Assembly: GCF_014205055.1 (NCBI RefSeq)
Contig: NZ_JACHMS010000001.1
Span: 6,014,001 to 6,078,000 of the forward strand
Direction of reading: 5' to 3'
From: Streptomyces luteogriseus
Lineage (GTDB): Bacteria > Actinomycetota > Actinomycetes > Streptomycetales > Streptomycetaceae
Length of the DNA stretch: 64,000 bases
Within the stretch, counting starts at the first letter, position 1; every line of letters starts with the position of its first letter. Positions 43,052 to 51,700 of this stretch are shown here, in pieces. The notes beneath the pieces were generated by a model. The model searched no databases. It had not been told where the DNA came from and saw only the letters and a program-made list of their open reading frames with translations. Both the position numbers and the translations under genes were made by a program.

Positions 43052-44234
43052 TGTCCAGCCGGTTCCGCACGAACTCCGGGTCGGTGACCTCCGTGGTGTT
43101 CCCCGCGCCGAACTGCAGCACCGGCGTGTGCACATGCCCGCCCGGCAGCGTGCCGTGCAGCCCCAGCCGGTCCCGCAGCAGCGTCGCCCGGTAGGCGATC
43201 TCGTTGGACAGGTAGTCCCCGCCCCCGCCCGCGCGGGCGGTCGAGCCGGGCGTCGGCCCGTCCGGGCGTACGACGGGCTGGGTGCCGCCGGCCGGGATCT
43301 CGGTGACGCTCGTGTTGTCGTACACCGGGAACCGGCCGGTCTGCGCGGCGGCGATCGCCGCGTACGGCAGCGTGGTCGTCGTCCACTGCGGCTGCGAGGC
43401 CGGGTCGCTCACCGGCACGGTCTCGGTGCGACCGACGTTGTCGTTGTCCTCGAAGCCGCCCCGCCAGGCCCCGTTGGTCCGCTCGATGTCGAACCGCCCG
43501 ACCCGGCCCTGGCTCACCGTCGTGAACAGGTCGACCTTCGGCAGGTGCGGCCGCAGGGCCCGCTCCACCGTGCCCCGAGCGAAGTCCTGCCAGCGCACCG
43601 GGAACACGGCCGTCTCGATCCGGGCCGGGCCGTCCGCCGTCTCGATCACCGTGCCGTCGAGGGCCAGCGCGGTGGCGCCGGAGGGGTTGGAGATGCGGAT
43701 GTCCCGGTCCAGGGTGAACGGGTCGAAGCCGGTGAGCAGGATCCGCTTCAGGCCCTTGCCCCGTGGATAGCCGATGGTGTCCTGGCCGCGCGAGGCGCGC
43801 TCCAGCCCGTCCAGCAGCGCCGCCCGCTGTCCGTCCGTCAGGCCGAACTCCGGCTCCCAGGTGCGCACCTCACGCGTCATGCCGAGCCGCGCCCAGTACA
43901 GCGGCCGGTCGTCGTCCCGGCTCATGTCCCCGCCGGCAGGCCCGCGCCCCTGCGCCCGGTCGACCGCACGCTGCCACAACCGCGCGCCCTCACGGCCGAC
44001 CGCCCGGCGCGCCTCCCCGTAGGAGCGGGCCCCCTCCAGCGCCCGGGCCAGCCGCGGGGCCGCGCTGTCGAATCCGGAGCGGCGCAGGATCTCCTGGGGA
44101 GCGGCTCTGCCGAGCCGCTGCTCCTCGACGGTGGGGGAGGGGGCCGCCTGCGCGGCGCTCGCAGCCGCCGGGGTGGTGAAGCCGGTCAGCAGGGCGAGGC
44201 CGAGGACGCCGAGGCGAACGCGTATGGGGTTCAA
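43002..44234 (-). CDS. Secreted pyroglutamyl peptidase (C15)-like protein lacking the catalytic Cys
   Basis: 410 aa. A signal peptide (residues 1-28, ending ASAAQA) and an N-terminal extension of about 130 residues precede a C15-like domain: ILLTGFDPF near residue 166, the Glu motif FDIERTNGAW and the His motif GHVHTPVLQ. The position that should read YLCN reads DYLSNEIAYR, and the protein has no Cys at all. So it is either a Ser-dependent variant or not a peptidase. The TTG start at 44234 has GGAAGG at a rather long distance. Genuine C15 enzymes are cytoplasmic and about 215 aa. Confidence 0.8.
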   Translation of the reverse strand: MNPIRVRLGVLGLALLTGFTTPAAASAAQAAPSPTVEEQRLGRAAPQEILRRSGFDSAAPRLARALEGARSYGEARRAVGREGARLWQRAVDRAQGRGPAGGDMSRDDDRPLYWARLGMTREVRTWEPEFGLTDGQRAALLDGLERASRGQDTIGYPRGKGLKRILLTGFDPFTLDRDIRISNPSGATALALDGTVIETADGPARIETAVFPVRWQDFARGTVERALRPHLPKVDLFTTVSQGRVGRFDIERTNGAWRGGFEDNDNVGRTETVPVSDPASQPQWTTTTLPYAAIAAAQTGRFPVYDNTSVTEIPAGGTQPVVRPDGPTPGSTARAGGGGDYLSNEIAYRATLLRDRLGLHGTLPGGHVHTPVLQFGAGNTTEVTDPEFVRNRLDIIAQVKAILRVAAEAS

Positions 44235-44323
44235 GGGTGTTCAGGCCTTCCGTCGCGGTGGGGGGTCGGTGCCGGACGGCCGAAGTATCGCGTGACGGGT
44301 GTGGTCCACGCCATGGGCGGGGT

Positions 44324-45277
44324 TCAGGTGGGGATCGTCGCCGTCGCCTCCCGCACCGCGTCCAGGAACGCCGAGGCCGCGGGGGTCAGGGACCGGCCGC
44401 GCAGGGTCGCCGCGTACACCGCCCGGGCCGGGGCGCCGTCGTCGAGGACCCGCAGCAGTGCGATGTCCGGGCGTACGGACGCGGCCGCGAGCGCCGGTAC
44501 CAGGGTCACGCCGAGCCCGGCGGCGACGTAGCCCTGCTTGGCGGTCCACTCGCCGACGACATGGGCGACCCGCGGGCTGAAGCCCTGGCGCAGGGCCGCG
44601 TCCAGGAGGGTGCCCTCGGGCCGCGGGCTGCCGGAGATCCAGTCGGCGTCCGCGAACCGGCCGAGCGCCACCGGGCCTTCGTGTCCGGCGAGGGGGTGGC
44701 CGGCGGGCACGGCGACGTACAGCGGCTCGTCGAGGAGGTGGTGGAGCTCGTACGACTCGAGCGGCGCGCGGCCCGTCGTCGAGACGACCGCGACGTCCAG
44801 GTGACCGGCCGTCAGCCGGTCGAGCAGCGCGGGCGTGAAACCCTCCTCGCGGACGACCCGGACCCGGGGGTGGCGGGCACGGAAGAGGGCCAGGGCGTGC
44901 GGCACCAGGGCCGCGTCGGCGGTGGCGAAGGCGCCGAACCGGAGTCGGCCGCCGGCCGCCTCGCGCAGGGCGCCGAGTTCGCGCCGGGCGTCGCGCAGCG
45001 CGCCGGTGACCGTCTCGGCGTACGGCATCAGCAGCCGCCCCGCCTCCGTCAGCGCCACCCCGCGCGGCAGCCGGTCGAAGAGCGGGCCGCCGTCCAGCGC
45101 GGCCTCCAGCGAGGCGACCTGCCGGGACACCGCGGACTGCGTCCAGCCGAGCGTCCGCGCCGCCACCGTGAACGAGCCGTGCCGGGCGACCTCCAGGAAG
45201 ACCCGCAACCAGACGGTGGAGAGCTCGGGCCCGGTCTCACGCGTGTTCGGCGGGGAAGTCTCATGCGTGTTCGGCAT
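44324..45277 (-). CDS. LysR family transcriptional regulator
   Basis: 317 aa from ATG 45277; in-frame ATGs at 45286 and 45295 are equally possible since none has a clear Shine-Dalgarno. The HTH spans residues about 15-65 (LRVFLEVARHGSFTVAARTL, GWTQSAVSRQVASLEAAL) and a LysR substrate-binding domain follows. Divergent from the RidA gene with a short spacer that should hold its operator. Confidence 0.93.
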   Translation of the reverse strand: MPNTHETSPPNTRETGPELSTVWLRVFLEVARHGSFTVAARTLGWTQSAVSRQVASLEAALDGGPLFDRLPRGVALTEAGRLLMPYAETVTGALRDARRELGALREAAGGRLRFGAFATADAALVPHALALFRARHPRVRVVREEGFTPALLDRLTAGHLDVAVVSTTGRAPLESYELHHLLDEPLYVAVPAGHPLAGHEGPVALGRFADADWISGSPRPEGTLLDAALRQGFSPRVAHVVGEWTAKQGYVAAGLGVTLVPALAAASVRPDIALLRVLDDGAPARAVYAATLRGRSLTPAASAFLDAVREATATIPT

Positions 45278-45335
45278 GGCAGCCATGCTAGACATTCGCT
45301 TGTCGCATCACGGGGCCGCGCCTAGCGTCGGCGGC

Positions 45336-45722
45336 ATGCAGATCAGCCTGGACAGCCCCGCCTCCGCGCCCCAGCCCCTGAGCCCCTACTACTCCCAGGT
45401 CGCCCGCATCGAACACCCCGACGGCAGCGCCCTGTTGTTCGTCTCCGGGCAGATCGCCGAGGGTGCCACGCTCGCCGAGCAGACCCGGGGCGTGTTCGAG
45501 ACCCTCGCCGCGCTGCTGAAGGCCCACGGCGCCGGTCTGGCCGACGTGGTCAACATCCGCACGTACCTCACCGACATCGGCAGGCTGGACGAATACGGCG
45601 CCGTACGACGGGAGTTCCTCACCGGGACCCCGCCGACCAGCATGACCTTCGAGGCCGCCCGGCTCTTCCGCCCGGAGGCCCTCGTCGAGGTGGAGGTCGT
45701 CGCCGCCGTACCGGCCCGCTAG
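45336..45722 (+). CDS. RidA family protein
   Basis: 128 aa. YjgF/YER057c fold with LLFVSGQIAEG, ADVVNIRTYLTDI (the Arg that binds the substrate carboxylate) and PPTSMTFEAARLFRPEALVEVE. RidA proteins hydrolyse reactive enamine/imine intermediates from PLP enzymes. TAGCGT at 45323-45328 precedes the ATG by 7 nt and no ribosome-binding site is seen, so it is likely leaderless. Probably controlled by the divergent LysR protein. Confidence 0.92.
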   Translation: MQISLDSPASAPQPLSPYYSQVARIEHPDGSALLFVSGQIAEGATLAEQTRGVFETLAALLKAHGAGLADVVNIRTYLTDIGRLDEYGAVRREFLTGTPPTSMTFEAARLFRPEALVEVEVVAAVPAR

Positions 45723-45723
45723 G

Positions 45724-46296
45724 TCAGCCGTCGGTGTCGTCGTGCTCGCCGAACAGGGTCAGGAAGTCGCGGAAGGCGGACGCCATGTCGACGGACTCCG
45801 GGTCCAGCAGCCACTGGTACTGCAGCCCGTCCAGGATCGCCACGAGGAGCGGTGCGGCCCGCTCGGGGGTGAGGCCGCCGGGCAGCCGGTCGCCGTACTC
45901 GGCGCGCAGTACCTCGGCCATGCCGGCCCGCACCCCGACGTAGCGCTCCGTGAAGTACGCCCGGGCGGGATGCTCCTCCGTCACGCTCTCGCCGAGCAGC
46001 GCCGAGAAGGTCTGGACGATGGCGGGCCGCATGGCGTTGTACTCGACCAGCGAGGCCAGCAGGTCGAGCCGCAGCCGCCCGGCGGGCATCGCGTCCCAGC
46101 GGTCCCGCTCCTGGAGCACCGCAACCAGCAGCGCCTCCTTCGTGGGGAAGTGGTGCAGCAGCCCCTGCTGGGTCAGTCCGACGCGCTCGGCGACCGCGGC
46201 CAGGCTGGCCCCCCGGTAACCGCGCTCGGCGATCACCTCCAGAGCGGCCCGCACGATCTCCGCGCGCCGTTCCTCGCTTCTCGTCCTGGCCGTCAT
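45724..46296 (-). CDS. TetR family transcriptional regulator
   Basis: 190 aa. The HTH is near the N-terminus (AALEVIAERGYRGASLAAVA, ERVGLTQQGLLHHFPTKEALLVA). ATG 46296 is favoured because TACGGT (46303-46308) lies 6 nt upstream in leaderless style; ATG 46314 is the alternative. Divergent from the GH3 beta-glucosidase gene, which it probably represses. The spacer has an inverted repeat TAACG-N10-CGTTA. Confidence 0.92.
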   Translation of the reverse strand: MTARTRSEERRAEIVRAALEVIAERGYRGASLAAVAERVGLTQQGLLHHFPTKEALLVAVLQERDRWDAMPAGRLRLDLLASLVEYNAMRPAIVQTFSALLGESVTEEHPARAYFTERYVGVRAGMAEVLRAEYGDRLPGGLTPERAAPLLVAILDGLQYQWLLDPESVDMASAFRDFLTLFGEHDDTDG

Positions 46297-46417
46297 GGCG
46301 TCACCGTACGACATGTCGAACCACCGAATATCACGAGGAGATAACGAAACCTACCACGTTACAGGGAACCCGTGCACGATGGTGACATCCAGCGGCTTTC
46401 GACGTGGAGGTGCCGAC

Positions 46418-48859
46418 GTGGCGGAGACAGCGGAGGAACGGCGTGAGGCGGCGGTCGGGGCCGCGCTCGGTGCACTCGACCTGGACGCCAAGACGCGGCT
46501 GCTGGCCGGCCAGGACTTGTGGAGCCTGCCCGCGATCCCGGAGGCGGGGCTCGCCTCACTGGTCATGTCCGACGGCCCGATCGGCGTCCGGGGCGTGCAC
46601 TGGAGCGCCGAGGACCCGTCCGTCGCCCTGCCCTCCCCGACCGCCCTCGCCGCCGCCTGGGACCCCGAACTCGCCCACCGGGCCGGGGTGCTGCTGGCCC
46701 AGGAGGCCCGCCGCAAGGGCGTCCACCTCCTGCTCGCCCCCACCGTCAACCTGCACCGCTCCCCGCTGGGCGGCCGCCACTTCGAGGCTTACAGCGAGGA
46801 CCCGTACCTCACCGGACGGATCGGCACCGCCTACGTCCGCGGCGTGCAGTCCGGCGGCGTCGGCACCACCGTCAAGCACTTCGTCGCCAACGACGCCGAG
46901 ACCGACCGCCTCACGGTGAACAACCTCGTCGGCGAACGCGCCCTGCGCGAGCTGTACCTGGCCCCCTTCGAGGTGATCGTCGAGAACGCCCACCCCTGGG
47001 GCATCATGACCGCCTACAACTCCGTCAACGGCCCGACCATGACCGAGCACCACCATCTGGTCGACGAGGTCCTGCGCGGCGAATGGGGCTTCGACGGCGT
47101 CAACGTCTCCGACTGGACCGCCGCCCGCTCCACCACCGGCGCCCTCACCGGCGGCCTCGACATCGCCATGCCCGGCCCCGGCACCGTCTACGGCGAGACC
47201 CTCGCCCGGGCCGTGCGGGACGGCGAGGCGGACGAGGCCCTGGTCGACGAGGCCGTCCGCCGTGTCCTGCGCCTCGCCGCCCGGGTCGGCATCCTGGACG
47301 GCGCCGAACCGGCCGTCACCGACCCGCCCGCCACCGTCGACGGCGAGGCACTCGCCCGCGAGATCGCCCGCCGCTCCTTCGTCCTCGTCCGCAACGAGAA
47401 CGGCGCGCTGCCGCTGAAGCCGGGCCGGGTCGCGCTGATCGGCGCCGCCGCCCGCGATGCCCGCGTCCTCGGCGGCGGCTCCGCCACCGTCTTCCCCGCC
47501 CGGGTCGTCTCCCCGCTCGACGGACTCACCGCCGCCCTCCCCGACGGCACCCTCACCTACACCCTCGGCGCCGACCCGAACACCGAACTCCCCGTCGCGG
47601 ACCAGGGCTTCGAGCTGCGCGCCGTCTGCCGGGACAGCCATGGCACCGTCCTCGGCAGCCGCCCCGCTCCCAGCGGCCACATCCAGTGGATGGGCGACGA
47701 CCTCCCCGACGGCGTCACCCACGACGCCCTGCACAGCGTCGAACTGACCGGCACCTTCACCCCGCGCGAGAGCGGCACGCACACCTTCGGCTTCAAAGGC
47801 CTCGGCCCCTTCAGGCTGACCATCGCCGGCACCACGTACTTCGACGACGTCCAGCGCCCCGCCGGGGACGGCGACCCCTTCGCCGCCTTCTTCGGCGCCC
47901 CGGTGCCCCACGCCCGGCCCGAACTCACCGCGGGCGAACCGGTCGAGGTGTCCCTCACCTACACGGTCCCGCCGCTCGGCGACCACCCCATGCGGGTCAT
48001 CGGCTTCACCCTCGCGCACCAGGACCCGCAGGGCGACGCCGACGACCTCATCGCCGAGGCCGCCGCGGCGGCCCGGGCCGCCGACACGGCCGTCGTCGTG
48101 GTCGCCACCACCGAGCGCGTCGAGTCCGAGGGCTTCGACCGCACCGACCTGCGCCTGCCGGGCCGTCAGGACGACCTGGTCCGCGCGGTCGCCGCCGCCA
48201 ACCCGAACACCGTGGTGATCGTCAACTCCGGCTCCCCGGTGGAACTGCCGTGGCGCGACGACGTCGCCGCCGTGCTCCTGTCCTGGTTTCCCGGCCAGGA
48301 GGGCGGCGCGGCCCTCGCGGACGTCCTCACCGGCGCCCACGAACCCGGCGGGCGCCTGCCCACCACCTGGGGCAGCCTGGCCGACGCCCCGGTCACCCGG
48401 GTCGTCCCGGAGGGCGGCGAACTCCCTTACGACGAGGGAGTTTTCATCGGCTACCGCGCCTGGGAGAAGCACGGCCGCAGCCCCGTCTACCCCTTCGGTC
48501 ACGGCCTCGGCTACACCGACTGGACCTACGAATCCGTCGAGGTGGAGGAGACCGCCGGGGGGACCACCACGAAGGTCCGCCTCCGCAACACCGGCGACCG
48601 CCCCGGCCGCGAGGTCGTCCAGCTCTACCTGGCCCCGGGCGACCCCGACCCCACCCGCCCGGCCCGCTGGCTGGCCGGCTTCGCGAGCGTCGAGGCCGCC
48701 CCCGGCGAGAGCGCCGAAGCCAGGGTCGAACTGCCGCGCCGCGCCTTCGAGATCTGGGACGAAGCGACCGGCTCGTGGTCGTATGTGAAGGGTTCGTACG
48801 AGATCCAGGTCGGACGCTCGATCGCGGACCGCAGGATCACCGCGACGATTAACGTCTGA
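46418..48859 (+). CDS. GH3 beta-glucosidase with PA14 insert
   Basis: 813 aa, cytoplasmic. GTG 46418 has GGAGG 7 nt upstream; the frame is open to 46295 but without a better site. GH3 N-domain: LVMSDGPIGVRG, GTTVKHFVANDAETDR, nucleophile Asp in GVNVSDWTAARS. C-domain: SFVLVRNENGALPL, GGGSATVFPARVVSP and FPGQEGGAALADVLTG. Between the C-domain halves is a PA14 domain (SVELTGTFTPRESGTHTFGF). A fibronectin III-like domain ends it. It hydrolyses beta-glucosides taken into the cell. Divergent TetR control is likely. Confidence 0.93.
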   Translation: MAETAEERREAAVGAALGALDLDAKTRLLAGQDLWSLPAIPEAGLASLVMSDGPIGVRGVHWSAEDPSVALPSPTALAAAWDPELAHRAGVLLAQEARRKGVHLLLAPTVNLHRSPLGGRHFEAYSEDPYLTGRIGTAYVRGVQSGGVGTTVKHFVANDAETDRLTVNNLVGERALRELYLAPFEVIVENAHPWGIMTAYNSVNGPTMTEHHHLVDEVLRGEWGFDGVNVSDWTAARSTTGALTGGLDIAMPGPGTVYGETLARAVRDGEADEALVDEAVRRVLRLAARVGILDGAEPAVTDPPATVDGEALAREIARRSFVLVRNENGALPLKPGRVALIGAAARDARVLGGGSATVFPARVVSPLDGLTAALPDGTLTYTLGADPNTELPVADQGFELRAVCRDSHGTVLGSRPAPSGHIQWMGDDLPDGVTHDALHSVELTGTFTPRESGTHTFGFKGLGPFRLTIAGTTYFDDVQRPAGDGDPFAAFFGAPVPHARPELTAGEPVEVSLTYTVPPLGDHPMRVIGFTLAHQDPQGDADDLIAEAAAAARAADTAVVVVATTERVESEGFDRTDLRLPGRQDDLVRAVAAANPNTVVIVNSGSPVELPWRDDVAAVLLSWFPGQEGGAALADVLTGAHEPGGRLPTTWGSLADAPVTRVVPEGGELPYDEGVFIGYRAWEKHGRSPVYPFGHGLGYTDWTYESVEVEETAGGTTTKVRLRNTGDRPGREVVQLYLAPGDPDPTRPARWLAGFASVEAAPGESAEARVELPRRAFEIWDEATGSWSYVKGSYEIQVGRSIADRRITATINV

Positions 48860-48884
48860 TCCGGGACAAGTTCCCCACCAAGCA

Positions 48885-48918
48885 GCCCCGGTCCGGGACC
48901 TGACCTCCGGACCGGGGC
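48885..48918. terminator. Bidirectional hairpin terminator
   Basis: Perfect 12-bp stem GCCCCGGTCCGG with its complement and a 10-nt loop, between the convergent GH3 and aldose epimerase genes. Confidence 0.75.
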
Positions 48919-48943
48919 TCGTGGTCTGTCAGGGGCCCGCCCT

Positions 48944-49915
48944 TCAGCGGACGCCGAACCCGTACACCGTCTCCGAGCGGAAGACCTCGCCCGGCCGCAG
49001 TACGGTCGTCGGGAACTCCGGCCGGTTCGGCGAGTCGGGGAAGTGCTGGGTCTCCAGCGCGATGCCGTCGCCGGGCGCGAAGGGACCGGACAGGTGGTCC
49101 GCGGTGTACAACTGGAGGCCGGGCTCGGTGGTCGCCACCGTCAGCAGCCGCCCGGACGCCGGATCGTGCAGCTCGGCGACCTCCACCGGAGTGTCCGTCA
49201 CACCCTTGTCGAGCACGAAGTTGTGGTCGTAGCCGGAGCCGGTCTTGCGGGCCTCGCGGAAGTCGAAGCGCGTGCCGGTCACGTCCTCCGGACCGCCGGC
49301 CGGGATCAGGCCGGCGTCGACCGGCGTGTACCGGGAGGCGGCCAGCCGCAGTTCGTGACCGCCGGCGTCACCGGAACCGGCCAGGTTGAAGTAGCTGTGG
49401 TTCGTCAGGTTCACCACGGTCGGCGCGTCCGTCACCGCCTCGTACGCGATGCGCAGCGCGCCGGAACCGTCGAGCGTGTACGTCGCCGACACCTCGAGCC
49501 GCCCCGGGAACCCCTCCTCGCCGTGCGCACTGATCCGCGTCAGTCGCACCCCGTGCGCGACGGGCTCCGCGTCCCACACCCGCTTGTCGAAGCCGCGCGC
49601 CCCGCCGTGCAGCGAGTTCGGCCCGTTGTTCGGTTCCAGCGCGTACGTCCGGCCGTCCAGGGTGAACCGGCCGCCGGCGATCCGGTTGGCGTACCGCCCT
49701 ACCAGGGCGCCGAGATACGGCTCCGGGTGGGCGAGATACCCGTCGAGATCCGGGAACCCCAGCACCACCTCCCCGGCCCGGCCCTCCCGGTCCGGCACCT
49801 CCACGGACTGCACGATCCCGCCGTACGACAGGATCCGCACCCGCACACCCGCCCGCTCCAGGGTCCAGCGGTGCACCGGGGTCCCGTCGGAAAGTGTTCC
49901 GAAGAGTTCGTTCAT
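48944..49915 (-). CDS. Cytoplasmic aldose 1-epimerase
   Basis: 323 aa, no signal peptide. Catalytic His in NLTNHSYFNLAG and Glu in ALETQHFPDSPNRPEFP; NSLHGGARGFDKRVW binds the sugar. It parallels the secreted galM product at 25733 but acts on intracellular sugars, possibly those released by the convergent GH3 enzyme. Monocistronic. Confidence 0.93.
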   Translation of the reverse strand: MNELFGTLSDGTPVHRWTLERAGVRVRILSYGGIVQSVEVPDREGRAGEVVLGFPDLDGYLAHPEPYLGALVGRYANRIAGGRFTLDGRTYALEPNNGPNSLHGGARGFDKRVWDAEPVAHGVRLTRISAHGEEGFPGRLEVSATYTLDGSGALRIAYEAVTDAPTVVNLTNHSYFNLAGSGDAGGHELRLAASRYTPVDAGLIPAGGPEDVTGTRFDFREARKTGSGYDHNFVLDKGVTDTPVEVAELHDPASGRLLTVATTEPGLQLYTADHLSGPFAPGDGIALETQHFPDSPNRPEFPTTVLRPGEVFRSETVYGFGVR

Positions 49916-49925
49916 GTGCGGAACT

Positions 49926-50819
49926 CTAAGTCAGGGGCCTTTTCGCGGTGACGGTGCGGTACGCGATCTCCGCCAGCCGGGCCTGTCCGTTCACGCTGGG
50001 GTGGAAGTAGTCCCAGCGGCTCAACTGGGTGGTGCCGAAGCGGTAGTCGTACACCGCGCCCCCGTCGTGGCGGCACCGCTTGTCCTCGGCGCAGACCTCC
50101 GCGAGGACCTCGTTGTAGTCCTCCACCCGCTTCTGCACCGTGTCCCGCCGCAGGGTCGCCGCCGAGCCCAGGGCGTCCGCGTCGCCCAGCATCGACGGGC
50201 AGATGCCCAGCTTCCACACCTGCTTGCCCATCGGGCTGCTCCGGCCCTCGGACCACAGCCGCTTCAGGTTGGGCACGCTCGCCACGAACACCTGCGCCTT
50301 GGGCAGGGCCTTGCGCAGGGAGCGCAGGGAGTCCTCGAAGTCGGCACGGAAGGCGGAGACCGGAGTCATCGCCGAGGGCGTGGACCGGCAGGCGTCGTTC
50401 GCCCCCACCATCACCGTCACCAACTGCGGCTTGCGCCGCACCGCCTGTGCCATCTGCCCGGGCAGGTCGGCCATCCGCGCCCCGGTCACGGCGTAGTTCC
50501 AACTGCGCTGAGCGGCCCCGGTCCGCCCCAGCAGCCGCACCGCGAGCGAGTCGACCTCGGGGCTGGCACCGGTCGCCCAGGACGCCTCCGGACAGTCCGA
50601 CAGCACGTCACAGGCGTCGAACCCCCGTGTGATGGAGTCCCCGACGGCCGCGACGGAACCCGGGCTGCGGTCCCACAGGGGCGTGGGCTTCGGGGACGGC
50701 TTCGCCTTCTCCGGCGGGGCGGCGGAATCACCCCCCACGGCATCACACCCCGCGACACCCAGCGCGGCCGCCGCGACCACGGCCAGCACGCCCCGTGTAC
50801 GACGGCCCCGCTTCCGCAT
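49926..50819 (-). CDS. SGNH/GDSL hydrolase lipoprotein
   Basis: 297 aa from ATG 50819. The lipoprotein signal peptide ends LGVAGCDA, anchoring the protein outside the membrane. SGNH blocks: VAAVGDSITRGFDACD (Ser), VTGARMADLPG (Gly), VMVGANDACRS (Asn) and FHPSVNGQARLA (His). Substrate may be a lipid, sugar ester or cell-wall ester. It lies 10 bp after the epimerase start on the same strand but is probably unrelated in function. Confidence 0.9.
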   Translation of the reverse strand: MRKRGRRTRGVLAVVAAAALGVAGCDAVGGDSAAPPEKAKPSPKPTPLWDRSPGSVAAVGDSITRGFDACDVLSDCPEASWATGASPEVDSLAVRLLGRTGAAQRSWNYAVTGARMADLPGQMAQAVRRKPQLVTVMVGANDACRSTPSAMTPVSAFRADFEDSLRSLRKALPKAQVFVASVPNLKRLWSEGRSSPMGKQVWKLGICPSMLGDADALGSAATLRRDTVQKRVEDYNEVLAEVCAEDKRCRHDGGAVYDYRFGTTQLSRWDYFHPSVNGQARLAEIAYRTVTAKRPLT

Positions 50820-51078
50820 CCCTGGTCCATCCCCTCGCCACGCCGTACCTGTCTCCCCAACCAATAACAACGCACGAGGGTTCCCGACCGATCAGGTGCA
50901 ACGGCTCACACCCGTACAAGCGTCCCCCTGGGTGAATGGGGGGCGTTTCCCGGCACCTGGAGCGACCGTACGTCACACTCCTTGCGCCCCCGCACGGTAG
51001 CCTCGCCATCAACGTGACCCGCCCGGTCACAGCCGTTCCGCCCGTTTGCACCATGTCCCGCTCTGCCCGGAGGTTCCG

Positions 51079-51573
51079 GTGACGACACGTGGAGTTCTGT
51101 ACGTGCACTCCGCGCCGCGCGCGCTGTGTCCGCACGTCGAGTGGGCCGTCGCCGGGGTGCTCGGCACACGCGTCAGCCTGGACTGGATCCGGCAGCCGGC
51201 CGCCCCGGGCACCTGGCGCTCGGAGTTCTCCTGGCAGGGCCAGGTCGGCGCGGCGTCCAAACTCGCCTCCGCGCTGCGCGGCTGGCACCTCCTCCGCTTC
51301 GAGGTCACCGCGGAGCCCTGCGCAACCGCCGAGGGCGAGCGCTACAGCTGCACCCCCGACCTGGGCATCTACCACGCCGTCACCGGCATCCACGGCGACA
51401 TCCTCATCCCCGAGGACCGGCTCAGAGCGGCCCTCCAGCGCTCCCAGCGCGGCGAGACCGACCTGGAGGCCGAGCTCAGCAAACTCCTCGGCAAGCCCTG
51501 GGACGACGAGTTGGAGCCGTTCCGCTACGCCGGTGAAGGCGCCCCGGTCCGCTGGTTGCACCAGGTGGTGTAA
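51079..51573 (+). CDS. DUF3145 protein
   Basis: 164 aa. The family start TTRGVLYVHSAPRALCPHVE fits GTG 51079, which has CGGAGG about 5 nt upstream. Small, soluble, highly conserved in actinomycetes; function unknown. In streptomycetes it is regularly next to fabF, as here (convergent). A GTGACC-CGCCC-GGTCAC hairpin at 51014-51029 lies in its 5' region. Confidence 0.93.
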   Translation: MTTRGVLYVHSAPRALCPHVEWAVAGVLGTRVSLDWIRQPAAPGTWRSEFSWQGQVGAASKLASALRGWHLLRFEVTAEPCATAEGERYSCTPDLGIYHAVTGIHGDILIPEDRLRAALQRSQRGETDLEAELSKLLGKPWDDELEPFRYAGEGAPVRWLHQVV

Positions 51574-51577
51574 GCGC

Positions 51578-51620
51578 CCCCAGGGGCGCGGGGAACTGTG
51601 CGAACAACCCCCACCATCCG
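51578..51620 (+). repeat. Dispersed intergenic repeat, copy 3
   Basis: CCCAGGGGCGCGGGGAACTG followed by TGCGAACAACCCCCACC, beginning 5 nt after the DUF3145 stop. Confidence 0.6.
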
Positions 51621-51646
51621 GCTCCCGGCACACAACACGAAGCAAA

Positions 51647-51691
51647 ACGGCGAGTGGCCCGAACTCGAGAAGAGTCCGGGCCACTCGCCGT
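51647..51691 (-). terminator. Rho-independent-like terminator of the fab operon
   Basis: 15-bp stem ACGGCGAGTGGCCCG with its complement; on the minus strand the hairpin is followed by TTTTG. It lies 10 bp past the fabF stop and also faces the DUF3145 gene. Confidence 0.85.
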
Positions 51692-51700
51692 CATGGCGAA

